A DNA stretch of 64,000 nucleotides from Amycolatopsis benzoatilytica AK 16/65 (GTDB lineage Bacteria; Actinomycetota; Actinomycetes; Mycobacteriales; Pseudonocardiaceae), in assembly GCF_000383915.1 (NCBI RefSeq), contig NZ_KB912942.1:7196388-7260387 (forward strand), given 5' to 3'. Below, one piece after another: positions 25,726 to 33,681 of the stretch; the stretch's first letter is position 1, and every line of letters starts with the position of its first letter. Both the position numbers and the translations under genes were made by a program. The notes beneath the pieces were generated by a model, which worked only from the letters and a program-made list of their open reading frames with translations, had not been told where the DNA came from and did no database searches.

Positions 25726-26960
25726 GAACCCAACCTAACCGGCAGCACCGCGCGCACCTGCCAGCCACCGCCGGCGGCCGGGCCCACCTCCAGCGTCCCG
25801 CCGTACACGTTCGCCCTTTCCCGCATTCCGATCACTCCGTTCCCGCCGGCCACCGACAGCCGCGGGGCCGGCGCCCGGCCCGGCGCCGGGGCGGCGCTGA
25901 CCGGTCCGGTCGCACCGACCTGTTCCAGTCGCCGCGCCCGCCCCGCGCCGTCGTCGCGCACGACGATTTCCACTTGGTCGCCGGTCAGCTGCACGCGCAC
26001 CGCGGCGTGCGCTCCCGCGCCCGCGTGCTTGAGCGTGTTGGTGAGCGATTCCTGGACGATCCGGTAGATCCCGAGCGACAGGCCGGCCGGCAGGGCGCTC
26101 AGCTCTCCGTCCAGCCGCAGGTCCACCGGCACCCCGGCACCGCGGATCCGCTCGGCCAGGTCGCCGAGGGCGGTCGCGTCCGGCTGCGGCACCCGGGGTT
26201 CGCCGTCGCCGCTGTCGTTGCGCAGCACGTCCAGCAGCCTGCGCAGCTCGCCGAGCGCGCCGCGGCCGGTTTCCGAGATCGTGCGCAGCGCGCGGCCGGC
26301 CAGGTCCGGCTTGGCTTGCAGGGCCAGCGCGGCGCCGTCCGCCTGGACCACCATCACGCTCACCGAGTGCGCCACCACGTCGTGCAGCTCGCGCGCGATC
26401 CGGCCGCGCTCCTCGGCCACCGCGATGCGCGCGGCCTGGTCGCGTTCGGTCTCCAGCAGGTGCAGCCGGGCTTCCAGTTCGCGCTGGTAGGCGCGGCGGG
26501 CGTACATGAACTCGCCGAGGATCCAGCAGAAGGCGATGGCGAAGATGCTGAAGGAGAGCTGGACGCCCCAGTCCGGCTGCGATCGCGGCAGGGCGGCGGC
26601 CACCGCGGCGATGACCAGCGCGGCGGCGTAGATCAGCCCGTGCTTGCGGCCCACGTAGACCAGGACCGAGTAGAGGCTGACGGCCAGCGCGATGGCGCCG
26701 GCCGCGCCGAGGTCGAGCGCACTGTGCGCGTACGAGACCACGTACACGAGGTACGCGGCGATCAGCGGGCGTTTGCGGCGGAACACGAGCGGGGCGACCA
26801 CCGCGATGTCGAGCGGGACAGCGATGTACCAGGCCGGCGGCTCCGCGCCGGATTCGCTGATGCTGCTGTAGAGCAGCAGGTCCAAGAGCAGGAGCAGGCC
26901 AGCAAGAAGCGAGTCCCCAGCCATCGGGTGGGCACGCATCCACAGGCTGAGCCGTCGCAC
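25722..26960 (-). CDS. Membrane sensor histidine kinase, HisKA_3 type
   Basis: 412-aa kinase with about six membrane helices (residues ~15-150), no visible external sensor domain, then a short coiled segment and the phospho-acceptor IARELHDVVAHSV (His193). The HATPase_c region shows SLTNTLKHAG and GNGVIGMRERANVYGG. A Pro/Ala-rich insertion (about 345-365) lies between the N and G2 boxes. It starts with GTG at 26960 and forms an operon with the regulator. The compact intramembrane-sensing form points to envelope stress detection. Confidence 0.94.
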   Translation of the reverse strand: MRRLSLWMRAHPMAGDSLLAGLLLLLDLLLYSSISESGAEPPAWYIAVPLDIAVVAPLVFRRKRPLIAAYLVYVVSYAHSALDLGAAGAIALAVSLYSVLVYVGRKHGLIYAAALVIAAVAAALPRSQPDWGVQLSFSIFAIAFCWILGEFMYARRAYQRELEARLHLLETERDQAARIAVAEERGRIARELHDVVAHSVSVMVVQADGAALALQAKPDLAGRALRTISETGRGALGELRRLLDVLRNDSGDGEPRVPQPDATALGDLAERIRGAGVPVDLRLDGELSALPAGLSLGIYRIVQESLTNTLKHAGAGAHAAVRVQLTGDQVEIVVRDDGAGRARRLEQVGATGPVSAAPAPGRAPAPRLSVAGGNGVIGMRERANVYGGTLEVGPAAGGGWQVRAVLPVRLGS

Positions 26961-27038
26961 GAGTCCACCCTAAGTCGCGCTGGCAGGGCGCGCGTCGGTC
27001 GTGGGTAGCACCTTCGGTGCGACCGGAGGATGACCGGC

Positions 27039-28631
27039 ATGGGACGATTCGGTTCGGGAGAGGACGAGCCGGAAGGGGGCCGGGCGGTGACGGCAGCGGC
27101 GGAGCGCGGACGACTCGCCGGTCCACTGTCCGCGTCGGTGGCGGAGCTGTGCCACCGGCTGAGGTCTCAGGTGTCCCCGCGGACGGCCGCCGGGTTCGCC
27201 GAGGTGTTGCGCCGGCTGGGCGCTCCGCTGCAGGTGGCGGTCGCCGGGCGGATCAAATCGGGGAAGTCGACGCTGGTCAACGCGTTGATCGGACGCCGGG
27301 TCGCGCCCACCGACGTCGGCGAGTGCACCCGGCTGGTCACCCGGTTCCAGTACGGCACCGTCGACCGGGTCGAGGTGGTGTTCCTCGACGGCCGCAAGCA
27401 GGTGCTGCCGTTCGCCGCGGACGGGTCGATCCCGGCCGAGCTCGGCGTCGACATCGCCGAGGTCTCGCACCTGGAGGCGTACCTCACCAACGCGGTGCTG
27501 CAGGACATGACGGTGATCGACACCCCCGGTCTCGGCTCGCTCGACGCGGCGTCGGTGTCGCGCACCGAGGAGCTGCTGGGCGCGGCCGAGCAGGACGAGG
27601 GTTCCGACGACCTCGACGACACCTCGCGCAACGCGGTCGCCGGCGCCGAAGCGGTGTTGTACGTGGTGACGCAGGGCGTGCGCGCGGACGACCAGCAGGC
27701 GCTGGCCGCGTTCACCGCCGCCACCGCGAGCCGCGAAGCCGGGCCGGTCAACGCGATCGCGGTGCTGAACAAGGCGGACACCGTGGTCGCGGAGTCGGTC
27801 GAAGGCTCCGGCGGCGACGTGTGGAAGGCCGCGCAGATGCTCGCCGAGAAACAGGCCGCGACGCTGAAGCCGCGGGTCGCCGACGTGCTGCCGGTGATCG
27901 GCCTGATCGCCGAGTCCGCCGAGTCGGGCGGTTTCACCGCGGCCGACGCCGAGGCGCTCGGCCAGCTCGCCGCCCTGGACGACGACGTCCTGGAAACGAT
28001 GCTCATCGCCGCTGACCTCTTCACCAGCTGGGAATGCGACATTCCGAGCGGGATCCGGCTGCGGCTGCTGGAGAAGCTCGACCTGTTCGGCATCCGGTGC
28101 GCGGTCGAGGCGATCCGCGCGGAGCCGGGGATCACCGCCGGGGCGCTGCGCCGGAAGCTGCTCGACATTTCCGGGCTCGACGCGGTGCGGCACCGGCTGT
28201 CGGTCGTGTTCGCCGCCCGCGCGGACGGGATCAAGGCGGCCGCCGCGCTGGCTTCGGTGACCGCACTGGCGCACGCTTCCGCCGATCCGGGCGAACGGCA
28301 GCGGGTGCACGACGCGATCGAGGTGCTGCTTGCCCGCCCGGAGGCGCACCAGCTGCGGCTGCTGGAAGCACTGACGCTGGTCGCGTCCGGTGCCGTCGAA
28401 ATGCCCGAGGACCTGTCCGAAGAGGTGCTTCGGGTCGGCAGCAACGCCGACCTCGGCGCCCAGCTCGGCCTGCCCGGCGCGGCCCGGCCGGAGCTGGCGG
28501 CGCACGCGCTGGAACGCGCCGGCTGGTGGCGGTCCTTTGCGTCATTCGGGGCAACCCCGGCGCAGAGCCGGGTCGCACATGTCGTGCACCGGGCCTATTT
28601 CCTGATCTGGCAACAAATCCGCGCACAGTAG
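27039..28631 (+). CDS. Dynamin-like GTPase, first of two
   Basis: Dynamin-family GTPase of 530 aa. The G domain shows P-loop GRIKSGKST (residues 70-78), the T of CTRLVTRF (G2), DTPGLGS (G3) and NKAD (G4). The rest is helical and ends WWRSFASFGATPAQSRVAHVVHRAYFLIW, a possible amphipathic membrane-contact segment. ATG 27039 is chosen over 27030 because GGAGG sits 9 nt before it but abuts the first ATG. It leads a cluster with 28663-29256, a GrpE-like protein and a second dynamin, so heteromeric membrane remodelling (as in IniA/IniC or DynA/DynB) is inferred. Confidence 0.92.
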   Translation: MGRFGSGEDEPEGGRAVTAAAERGRLAGPLSASVAELCHRLRSQVSPRTAAGFAEVLRRLGAPLQVAVAGRIKSGKSTLVNALIGRRVAPTDVGECTRLVTRFQYGTVDRVEVVFLDGRKQVLPFAADGSIPAELGVDIAEVSHLEAYLTNAVLQDMTVIDTPGLGSLDAASVSRTEELLGAAEQDEGSDDLDDTSRNAVAGAEAVLYVVTQGVRADDQQALAAFTAATASREAGPVNAIAVLNKADTVVAESVEGSGGDVWKAAQMLAEKQAATLKPRVADVLPVIGLIAESAESGGFTAADAEALGQLAALDDDVLETMLIAADLFTSWECDIPSGIRLRLLEKLDLFGIRCAVEAIRAEPGITAGALRRKLLDISGLDAVRHRLSVVFAARADGIKAAAALASVTALAHASADPGERQRVHDAIEVLLARPEAHQLRLLEALTLVASGAVEMPEDLSEEVLRVGSNADLGAQLGLPGAARPELAAHALERAGWWRSFASFGATPAQSRVAHVVHRAYFLIWQQIRAQ

Positions 28632-28662
28632 GAACCTCCGCCCAGCGCGTAGGGTGGATTTC

Positions 28663-29256
28663 GTGCGGCTGGAGGACACCACTTCGTGGCGGGTGTACTG
28701 GGGGAGCGAACACGACATCGACGTGGCGCTGTACCTCCGGGACGTTCTCGCGCTCTCCGTCGCGGACGGGCAGCTGCTGCCGCCGGTGGAGCCGGCCGTG
28801 CCGGTGCGCGTCCCGCCCGCGATCGACCGCGCGGCCGTGCAAGCGCAGTGGGCGCCGTGGTGGAACGGCCTGCTGAGCTTCCTTCGTGACGGCGGCTCGG
28901 CGCGCACCCGCCGAGAAAGCCCGGCCCCCGGCGACGGTTCGGCGATCGACCTCGCTGCCCAGCACTTCGCCCCGGCCGCCGCGCACCACTTCGCCGCGGC
29001 GCGCCGCCCGGTGTCGTCCGGCTTCCACCGCCGCCAGATCCTGGCCGGCGAACGGCTCGGCAGGCTGGTTCGCGAGACCGAGGTGGAGCTGGGCCGGCGC
29101 GCGCGCCCGTTCCGGCTGTCCGTGCTGGAGATTCCGGTGGCCGGCCGGGTGTGGCTGCGGACCGCGGAGCACCAGCTGCTGGTGTCGTCCCAGCTGGCCG
29201 CGGATGTCCCGGCGCTCGACCGCGCGATGCGTTCGCTGATCCGCGAACTCGCCTGA
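28663..29256 (+). CDS. Hypothetical protein in the dynamin cluster
   Basis: 197-aa soluble protein I do not recognise; no signal peptide or membrane helix. It begins RLEDTTSWRVYWGSEHDIDVALYLRDVLAL and ends with WLRTAEHQLLVSSQLAADVPALDRAMRSLI. GTG 28663 has AGGGTGG 5 nt upstream; GTG 28654 is an alternative. It starts 31 bp after the first dynamin gene in the same direction, so it is likely co-transcribed and may be a partner of that GTPase. Confidence 0.78.
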   Translation: MRLEDTTSWRVYWGSEHDIDVALYLRDVLALSVADGQLLPPVEPAVPVRVPPAIDRAAVQAQWAPWWNGLLSFLRDGGSARTRRESPAPGDGSAIDLAAQHFAPAAAHHFAAARRPVSSGFHRRQILAGERLGRLVRETEVELGRRARPFRLSVLEIPVAGRVWLRTAEHQLLVSSQLAADVPALDRAMRSLIRELA

Positions 29257-29280
29257 CCCTCTCCCCCCCCCTGCCGTTCC

Positions 29281-29358
29281 CCCAATGCCACATTGGGTGC
29301 ATCTGACGCACCCAATGTGGCATTCGTTGCGTTACATGCACCCAATGCCACATTGGGG
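29281..29358. repeat. CCCAATG...CATTGGG palindromic repeat cluster
   Basis: Three related units in 78 bp: CCCAATGCCACATTGGGTGC (29281-29300), GCACCCAATGTGGCATT (29308-29324, inverted) and GCACCCAATGCCACATTGGG (29338-29357). Units 1 and 3 are each palindromic (CCCAATG-N3-CATTGGG), and the whole set can fold into one long stem. It lies after 28663-29256 and before a promoter. It may terminate transcription or be a mobile palindromic repeat. It is not a CRISPR: units are inverted and spacers are 7-13 bp. Confidence 0.8.
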
Positions 29359-29374
29359 TGGTTTGGGCCGGGTG

Positions 29375-29409
29375 TTGATAAACCGAGTGCTCGGTCTAAT
29401 AATGATCCC
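29375..29409 (+). promoter_or_regulatory. Sigma-A promoter with embedded TetR operator
   Basis: TTGATA (29375-29380), a 16-bp spacer and TAATAA (29397-29402) form a strong housekeeping promoter, with the predicted start at the A of ATG 29410 (leaderless). The spacer contains the perfect palindrome ACCGAGTGCTCGGT (29382-29395), the standard class of TetR-family operator. The tetR gene is the second gene of this transcript, so autorepression is expected. Confidence 0.7.
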
Positions 29410-29889
29410 ATGGAGACAGTGGTCGACGAACCGGCGTGGCTGCGCCGCGGATCCTGGCTGGCCTGCCCGGCCGGCGGAGCGTTGCTGGGCTGGGGGGTGC
29501 AGGCATTGGCCGACTGGATCGCGTCGCTGCCCTGGTTCCCGGTCCAGGGCCCGTTCCGGCTGCTGCACTCGGTACCGCAGCCGTGGCGGCTGATCGGCGC
29601 GGTCGCGCTCGGCGTGCTGCTCGGGCTGGCGTTCGCCTGGATGTGGGCGTGGGACCGGCTGATCGTCACCGTCTCCGCTACCCGCGTGACGTTGGAACGA
29701 CGCGAGCGTCGCCGTCGTATCGACACTCGGCTCACCGCGGTGTTCGTGGACGGCGGCAAGCTGGTCCTGCTCGGCGAGGACGACCGCGAAGTGGCCCGTG
29801 AGAAGACCGACCTGCCTCGGCGGCAGCTGGCCGAGGCGTTCACCGCGCACGGCCGCCCGTGGCTGGACGAGCCGCCGCCTGAGCGATGA
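29410..29889 (+). CDS. Two-helix membrane protein co-transcribed with TetR
   Basis: 159-aa membrane protein of unknown function. Two hydrophobic helices are visible (around WLACPAGGALLGWGVQALADWI and WRLIGAVALGVLLGLAFAWMWAW), followed by a cytoplasmic basic/acidic tail (RVTLERRERRRRIDTRLTAVFVDGGKLVLLGEDDREVAREKTDLPRRQL) that resembles YqeB/PH-like membrane-proximal domains. Translation begins at the ATG that coincides with the predicted transcription start. TetR follows 7 bp after the stop. Confidence 0.8.
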   Translation: METVVDEPAWLRRGSWLACPAGGALLGWGVQALADWIASLPWFPVQGPFRLLHSVPQPWRLIGAVALGVLLGLAFAWMWAWDRLIVTVSATRVTLERRERRRRIDTRLTAVFVDGGKLVLLGEDDREVAREKTDLPRRQLAEAFTAHGRPWLDEPPPER

Positions 29890-29896
29890 TGGTCTC

Positions 29897-30499
29897 GTGG
29901 TGAGGACCGTCGACCCGGAAAAGCACGCTGCGAAACGGCGCGCGATCCTCGACGCGGCCGCTGGCTGTTTCGCCCGCGACGGCTTCGAAAAGACGTCCAC
30001 CGCGGACATCTGCCGCGCGGCCGGGATCAGCTCCGGCAGCCTTTTCCACTACTTCCCCACCAAGCGCGCGGTGTTCGTCGCCATCTTCGAGACGGACAAC
30101 GCCGACAACGAGGAAATCCTCGCCGCGGCGGCGGAACTGGCCGATCCGTGGGAAGGCGTGCTGGCCGTCGTCGAGCGGATGACGTCGGCGCTGACCCTGC
30201 CCGGCGTCGTCCGGCTGATTCTCGAAGCGGGCGCGCAGGCCGCGCGCGATCCGGAGTTCGCCGAGCTGATTCGCCGCAGCGACGACCGGATGCGCGCCGG
30301 TCTCGCCGGACTGGTCGACCACGGCGCGCGGACCGGCCGCTTTTCCCCTGTACTGTCCCCGGCCGACACCGGGAACTGGATCGTCGCGCTGGTCGACGCC
30401 CTGCTGTCGCGGGCGAGCCTCGACCCTGGCCTCGACGCCGAGCACGAGCGTGCGGTCTTGCGGATACTGCTGGAAAAGATCCTCTGCCCGGGAGCGTGA
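29897..30499 (+). CDS. TetR family transcriptional regulator
   Basis: 200-aa repressor. The N-terminal HTH is KHAAKRRAILDAAAGCFARDGFEKTSTADICRAAGISSGSLFHYFPTKRAVF; the C-terminal ligand-binding part ends LVDALLSRASLDPG. Tandem GTG codons at 29897/29900 give near-identical starts. It sits in an operon with the two-helix membrane protein; the ACCGAG/CTCGGT palindrome in that promoter is its probable operator. The ligand is unknown. Confidence 0.92.
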   Translation: MVRTVDPEKHAAKRRAILDAAAGCFARDGFEKTSTADICRAAGISSGSLFHYFPTKRAVFVAIFETDNADNEEILAAAAELADPWEGVLAVVERMTSALTLPGVVRLILEAGAQAARDPEFAELIRRSDDRMRAGLAGLVDHGARTGRFSPVLSPADTGNWIVALVDALLSRASLDPGLDAEHERAVLRILLEKILCPGA

Positions 30500-30573
30500 T
30501 CGGCCCCCGCCGCGCGTCGCATTGCCGCAGACTGGTGGAATTCCACCCAGACACGACCAGGGGAGGGTCCTTC

Positions 30574-31044
30574 ATGGCGTGGTTCGGCCACGACGAAGCC
30601 GGTGTCGACGACGCGGCGGACGCGCCGACCGGCGAGATCACCGCGGAGCGCCTGGCGAAGATCATCGCCGAGGCGGACGGAACCGCGGCCGCCGCGGATG
30701 CGTCGGAACCCGATGTGGACCTCGTAGCTGCTCCGGGTGACCTCGAACGCGCGCTGTCCGATCGGCAGGCGCTGATCCAGCTTTGCCTGTACGCGCTGGA
30801 CCGCGCCCGCAGCAGCGGCGTCGTGGAACGGCTCGAGCACGGCCTCGCCGGCATCGGCGTCACCGCGTTGCGTGCCGAAGGCCAGCGGTTCGACCCGGCC
30901 CGGCACGAAGCCGGCGGTGCGGTGCCCACCGACGATCCCGAGCTAGACGGCGTGGTCGCGGAGACCGAGGTGGTCGGGTTCGCCGACCGCGAGCGGTTGC
31001 TGCGCGCGCCGATCGTCACTGTCTACGCGAAGCGGGCGCAGTGA
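30574..31044 (+). CDS. GrpE-like nucleotide exchange factor, co-translated with dynamin
   Basis: 156-aa protein whose C-terminal half matches the GrpE four-helix/beta-domain pattern: VVERLEHGLAGIGVTALRAEGQRFDPARHEA, then VVAETEVVGFADRERLLRAPIVTVYAK. The long GrpE N-terminal coiled coil is missing; instead there is an acidic N-terminus. GGGAGGG lies 7 nt before the ATG. The stop overlaps the second dynamin start by 4 nt. No DnaK gene is in the window, so it may serve a distant Hsp70 or may have been re-purposed to act on the GTPase; this is inference. Confidence 0.78.
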   Translation: MAWFGHDEAGVDDAADAPTGEITAERLAKIIAEADGTAAAADASEPDVDLVAAPGDLERALSDRQALIQLCLYALDRARSSGVVERLEHGLAGIGVTALRAEGQRFDPARHEAGGAVPTDDPELDGVVAETEVVGFADRERLLRAPIVTVYAKRAQ

Positions 31045-32867
31045 CGGCTTTGAGTCTTCCGGCCCAGGTACAGGCCGCTCGCGAGCAGCTGCTCGGCGTC
31101 GTGCGCGAGGCCGATCCGCAGGCCGCGAAATGGGTCGAGGACCAGCGCAAGGCCCGTCCGGAGAAACCGTCCGTGGTGGTCGTCGGCGAGACCAACCGCG
31201 GCAAGAGTTCGCTGGTCAACGCGCTGCTGGCGACCCCGGGGCTGTCGCCGGTCGACGCCGACGTGGCCACCGCGACCTACCTCGTCTTCGAGCATGCGAC
31301 CCAGTGGGGTGCGCAAGCTTGTTACCCCGGTCAGCTCGCGCCGGTGCCGTTCGACCTGCCGCAGCTGGTCGACTGGGTGTCCGCCTCGCACGAACTGCCC
31401 GCCGGGCAGCTGCCGCCGCGCTACGTCGAGGTGTCCGGCCCGGTCCCGCTGCTGGAGCGGCTGACCTTGGTGGACACGCCGGGCGTCGGCGGGCTCGACT
31501 CGCTGCACGGCGAACTGGCCAAGGAAGCCGCCGCGGGCGCGACCGCGCTGCTGTTCGTGGTCGACGCGTCCGCCCCGTTCACGTCGACGGAGCTGCAGTT
31601 CCTGCGCGAGGTCGCGGACCGGGTCGAGACGGTGGTCTTCGTCCTGGCCAAGACCGACGCGTTCCGCGGCTGGCGCGAGATCATGGAAGCCGACCGGCAG
31701 CTGCTGGCCGAGCATGCGCCGCGGTTCGCCGACGCGGTATTCCACCCGGTTTCCGCGCGGGTCTTCGAGACCGCCGCGAAGGCACCGAACGAGCAGGTCG
31801 CCGCGATGCTGCGGGAGAGGTCCGGCATCGCACAGGTGCAGGTCGCGCTGCAGGAACTGCTGGTCGGCCGGTCGATGATGCTCAAGGAAGCCAATACGCT
31901 CCGCTCGCTGTCGAGCGCGCTGGCCGAGATCAAGGCGAAGCTGCAGGCGGAAAGCCGCGCGCTGTCGGCGGGCGAGGCGGAGGCGGAGCAACTGCGCAAC
32001 CGCCGCGACGAGCTGCAGGCCGAGCGCCGCACGTCCACCCGCGGCTGGCAGCTGAAGCTGCGCGGCGAAATCCAGCGCACCCGGGTCGAGGTCGGGCACG
32101 AGAGCAGCCGCGAAATGCGGGACGCGCAGTCGCAGTTCCGCCAGCGCATCGACGCGGCCAAACGCGACCAGCTCGCCGCGCTGCCGCAGGAAGTGGACAT
32201 CGCGCTGCAGACCGCGTCGCAGCGGGTGTCCATGCAGCTGTCGCAGCGGCTCAACCAGGTCACCAACACCGCGTTGTCGGAGCTGTTCTCCGCCGCCGAG
32301 CTGGACGTGCTGCGCAGCCAGTTCCTGCGCGCCGGCGGCCCGCCGGTGGTGCTGCGCCCGCCGGAGAAGAAGCCGCCGACCGCCGAGGACAAGCTGCTCG
32401 TGTTCATGGGCATTTCCGGCGGCGTCGGCGCGGGCAAGATCGCCGCGCTGCCGCTGGCGGGCGTCGCGATCCTGAACCCGGTAGTGCTGCCCGCGACGAT
32501 CGTGATCGGCCTCGGCGCGGGCTGGTGGATGGCACGCACCCGCAAGCACGCCGCGGACAAGCAGCACCTGAAGCAATGGCTCGTGGAGGCCATCGCGGAC
32601 GCCCGCTCGACGCTCGACCAGCTGGTCGCCGAACAGCTCATCGAGGCGGAGCAGCAGCTGTCGCTCGCCCTCGACGACGCGCTCGGCCGCCGCATCGAGG
32701 CCATCGAGGCGGAGATGAAAGAGGTCGACCAGACGATCAAGATGAGCGCGCAGGAGCGGGCGAAGAAGATCGCGGTCGTCTCGAAACGCCTCAAGGACGT
32801 GACCGAGGGACACGGGCGGGCGGAGAGCCTGCTGTCCCGGATTCGCACGGTCCGCGATCGAACCTGA
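31041..32867 (+). CDS. Dynamin-like GTPase, second of two, membrane-embedded
   Basis: 608-aa GTPase. P-loop GETNRGKSS (residues 49-57), G3 VDTPGVGG, G4 AKTD. A long charged coiled-coil stretch (~310-430) follows, and then a hydrophobic hairpin (about 470-510: ISGGVGAGKIAALPLAGVAIL and PATIVIGLGAGWWMA) that should insert in the membrane, as paddle segments do in bacterial dynamins. The C-terminus is again helical. Start GTG 31041 overlaps the GrpE-like stop. The pair of GTPases with complementary features suggests a hetero-oligomeric membrane fission/fusion machine. Confidence 0.92.
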   Translation: MTALSLPAQVQAAREQLLGVVREADPQAAKWVEDQRKARPEKPSVVVVGETNRGKSSLVNALLATPGLSPVDADVATATYLVFEHATQWGAQACYPGQLAPVPFDLPQLVDWVSASHELPAGQLPPRYVEVSGPVPLLERLTLVDTPGVGGLDSLHGELAKEAAAGATALLFVVDASAPFTSTELQFLREVADRVETVVFVLAKTDAFRGWREIMEADRQLLAEHAPRFADAVFHPVSARVFETAAKAPNEQVAAMLRERSGIAQVQVALQELLVGRSMMLKEANTLRSLSSALAEIKAKLQAESRALSAGEAEAEQLRNRRDELQAERRTSTRGWQLKLRGEIQRTRVEVGHESSREMRDAQSQFRQRIDAAKRDQLAALPQEVDIALQTASQRVSMQLSQRLNQVTNTALSELFSAAELDVLRSQFLRAGGPPVVLRPPEKKPPTAEDKLLVFMGISGGVGAGKIAALPLAGVAILNPVVLPATIVIGLGAGWWMARTRKHAADKQHLKQWLVEAIADARSTLDQLVAEQLIEAEQQLSLALDDALGRRIEAIEAEMKEVDQTIKMSAQERAKKIAVVSKRLKDVTEGHGRAESLLSRIRTVRDRT

Positions 32868-32967
32868 CCGACCGCGTGGTCAGCTTGTGAACGGGAACCG
32901 AACCGGCCTAACGTGAGTCATACCGAGCGAGACACTGCAGACCCGGCGTAATAAGGGGGACCAACCC

Positions 32968-33681
32968 ATGTGGGTCGACGAGAGCGGCGGCACCGACACC
33001 AGCGGCACGGAGATGACTGTCCACGTCGACGGCCAGACATACGAGGCCGAGGTCAACTACGACGCCAACCAGGACGGCCACAACGACACCGCGATCGTCG
33101 AGCACGACGACGGCACGGCGCAGGCCTTCATCGACACCAACCACGACGGCGTCGCCGACCACTACGCAGTGCTCGACTCGACCGGCCACGTGGTCGACGA
33201 GGCGGTCTACGACGACAAGACCGGCGCCTGGGTCGAGTCCGGCCACGGATCGGACGGTTCCGACGGCACCGACACCCACTCGCAGGACACCTCGACCAGC
33301 GGCCACATCCACGCGGACCTGCCCGAAGGCGAGGTGGACGCCGGCCCGGCGACCATCGACACCGACCACGACGGCCACAACGACACCGCGGTGGTCGAGA
33401 CGAAGTCGGGCGGCACGATCGCGTTCACCGACACCAACGGCGACGGCGAGGCCGACGTCGCGGTGCAGGTCGACGCGGACGGCACCACTACGACCTATGA
33501 GCACACCGGCCACGGGCAGTGGACCGAAACCTCCGGTGCCGCGAACCACGCGATCGACTCGTCCGCGGCGGCCGCCGCGGACCCGGGCAGCGACTCCGCC
33601 TGGGGAGGCGAGGGCTCGCAGCTGCTCAGCGGCGTGGCGAAGATCGACACCGGCACCGGGCAGTGGATCAGCCCGAACTGA
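32968..33681 (+). CDS. Asp-rich Ca-loop repeat protein
   Basis: 237-aa acidic protein without signal peptide or membrane helix. Four DxNxDGxxD-type loops occur at residues 32-40, 56-64, 131-139 and 155-163 (for example DTNHDGVAD), typical of EF-hand or thrombospondin-3-like calcium loops. The halves 17-90 and 118-180 look like an internal duplication separated by a Ser/Thr/Asp linker. AAGGGGG precedes the ATG. It follows the second dynamin by 100 bp; a link to that cluster is possible. I cannot assign a function. Confidence 0.82.
   Translation: MWVDESGGTDTSGTEMTVHVDGQTYEAEVNYDANQDGHNDTAIVEHDDGTAQAFIDTNHDGVADHYAVLDSTGHVVDEAVYDDKTGAWVESGHGSDGSDGTDTHSQDTSTSGHIHADLPEGEVDAGPATIDTDHDGHNDTAVVETKSGGTIAFTDTNGDGEADVAVQVDADGTTTTYEHTGHGQWTETSGAANHAIDSSAAAAADPGSDSAWGGEGSQLLSGVAKIDTGTGQWISPN

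Noticed and set aside
29281..29358. CRISPR array
   Set aside because: Only three units, in alternating orientation, with 7-13 bp spacers and no cas genes.
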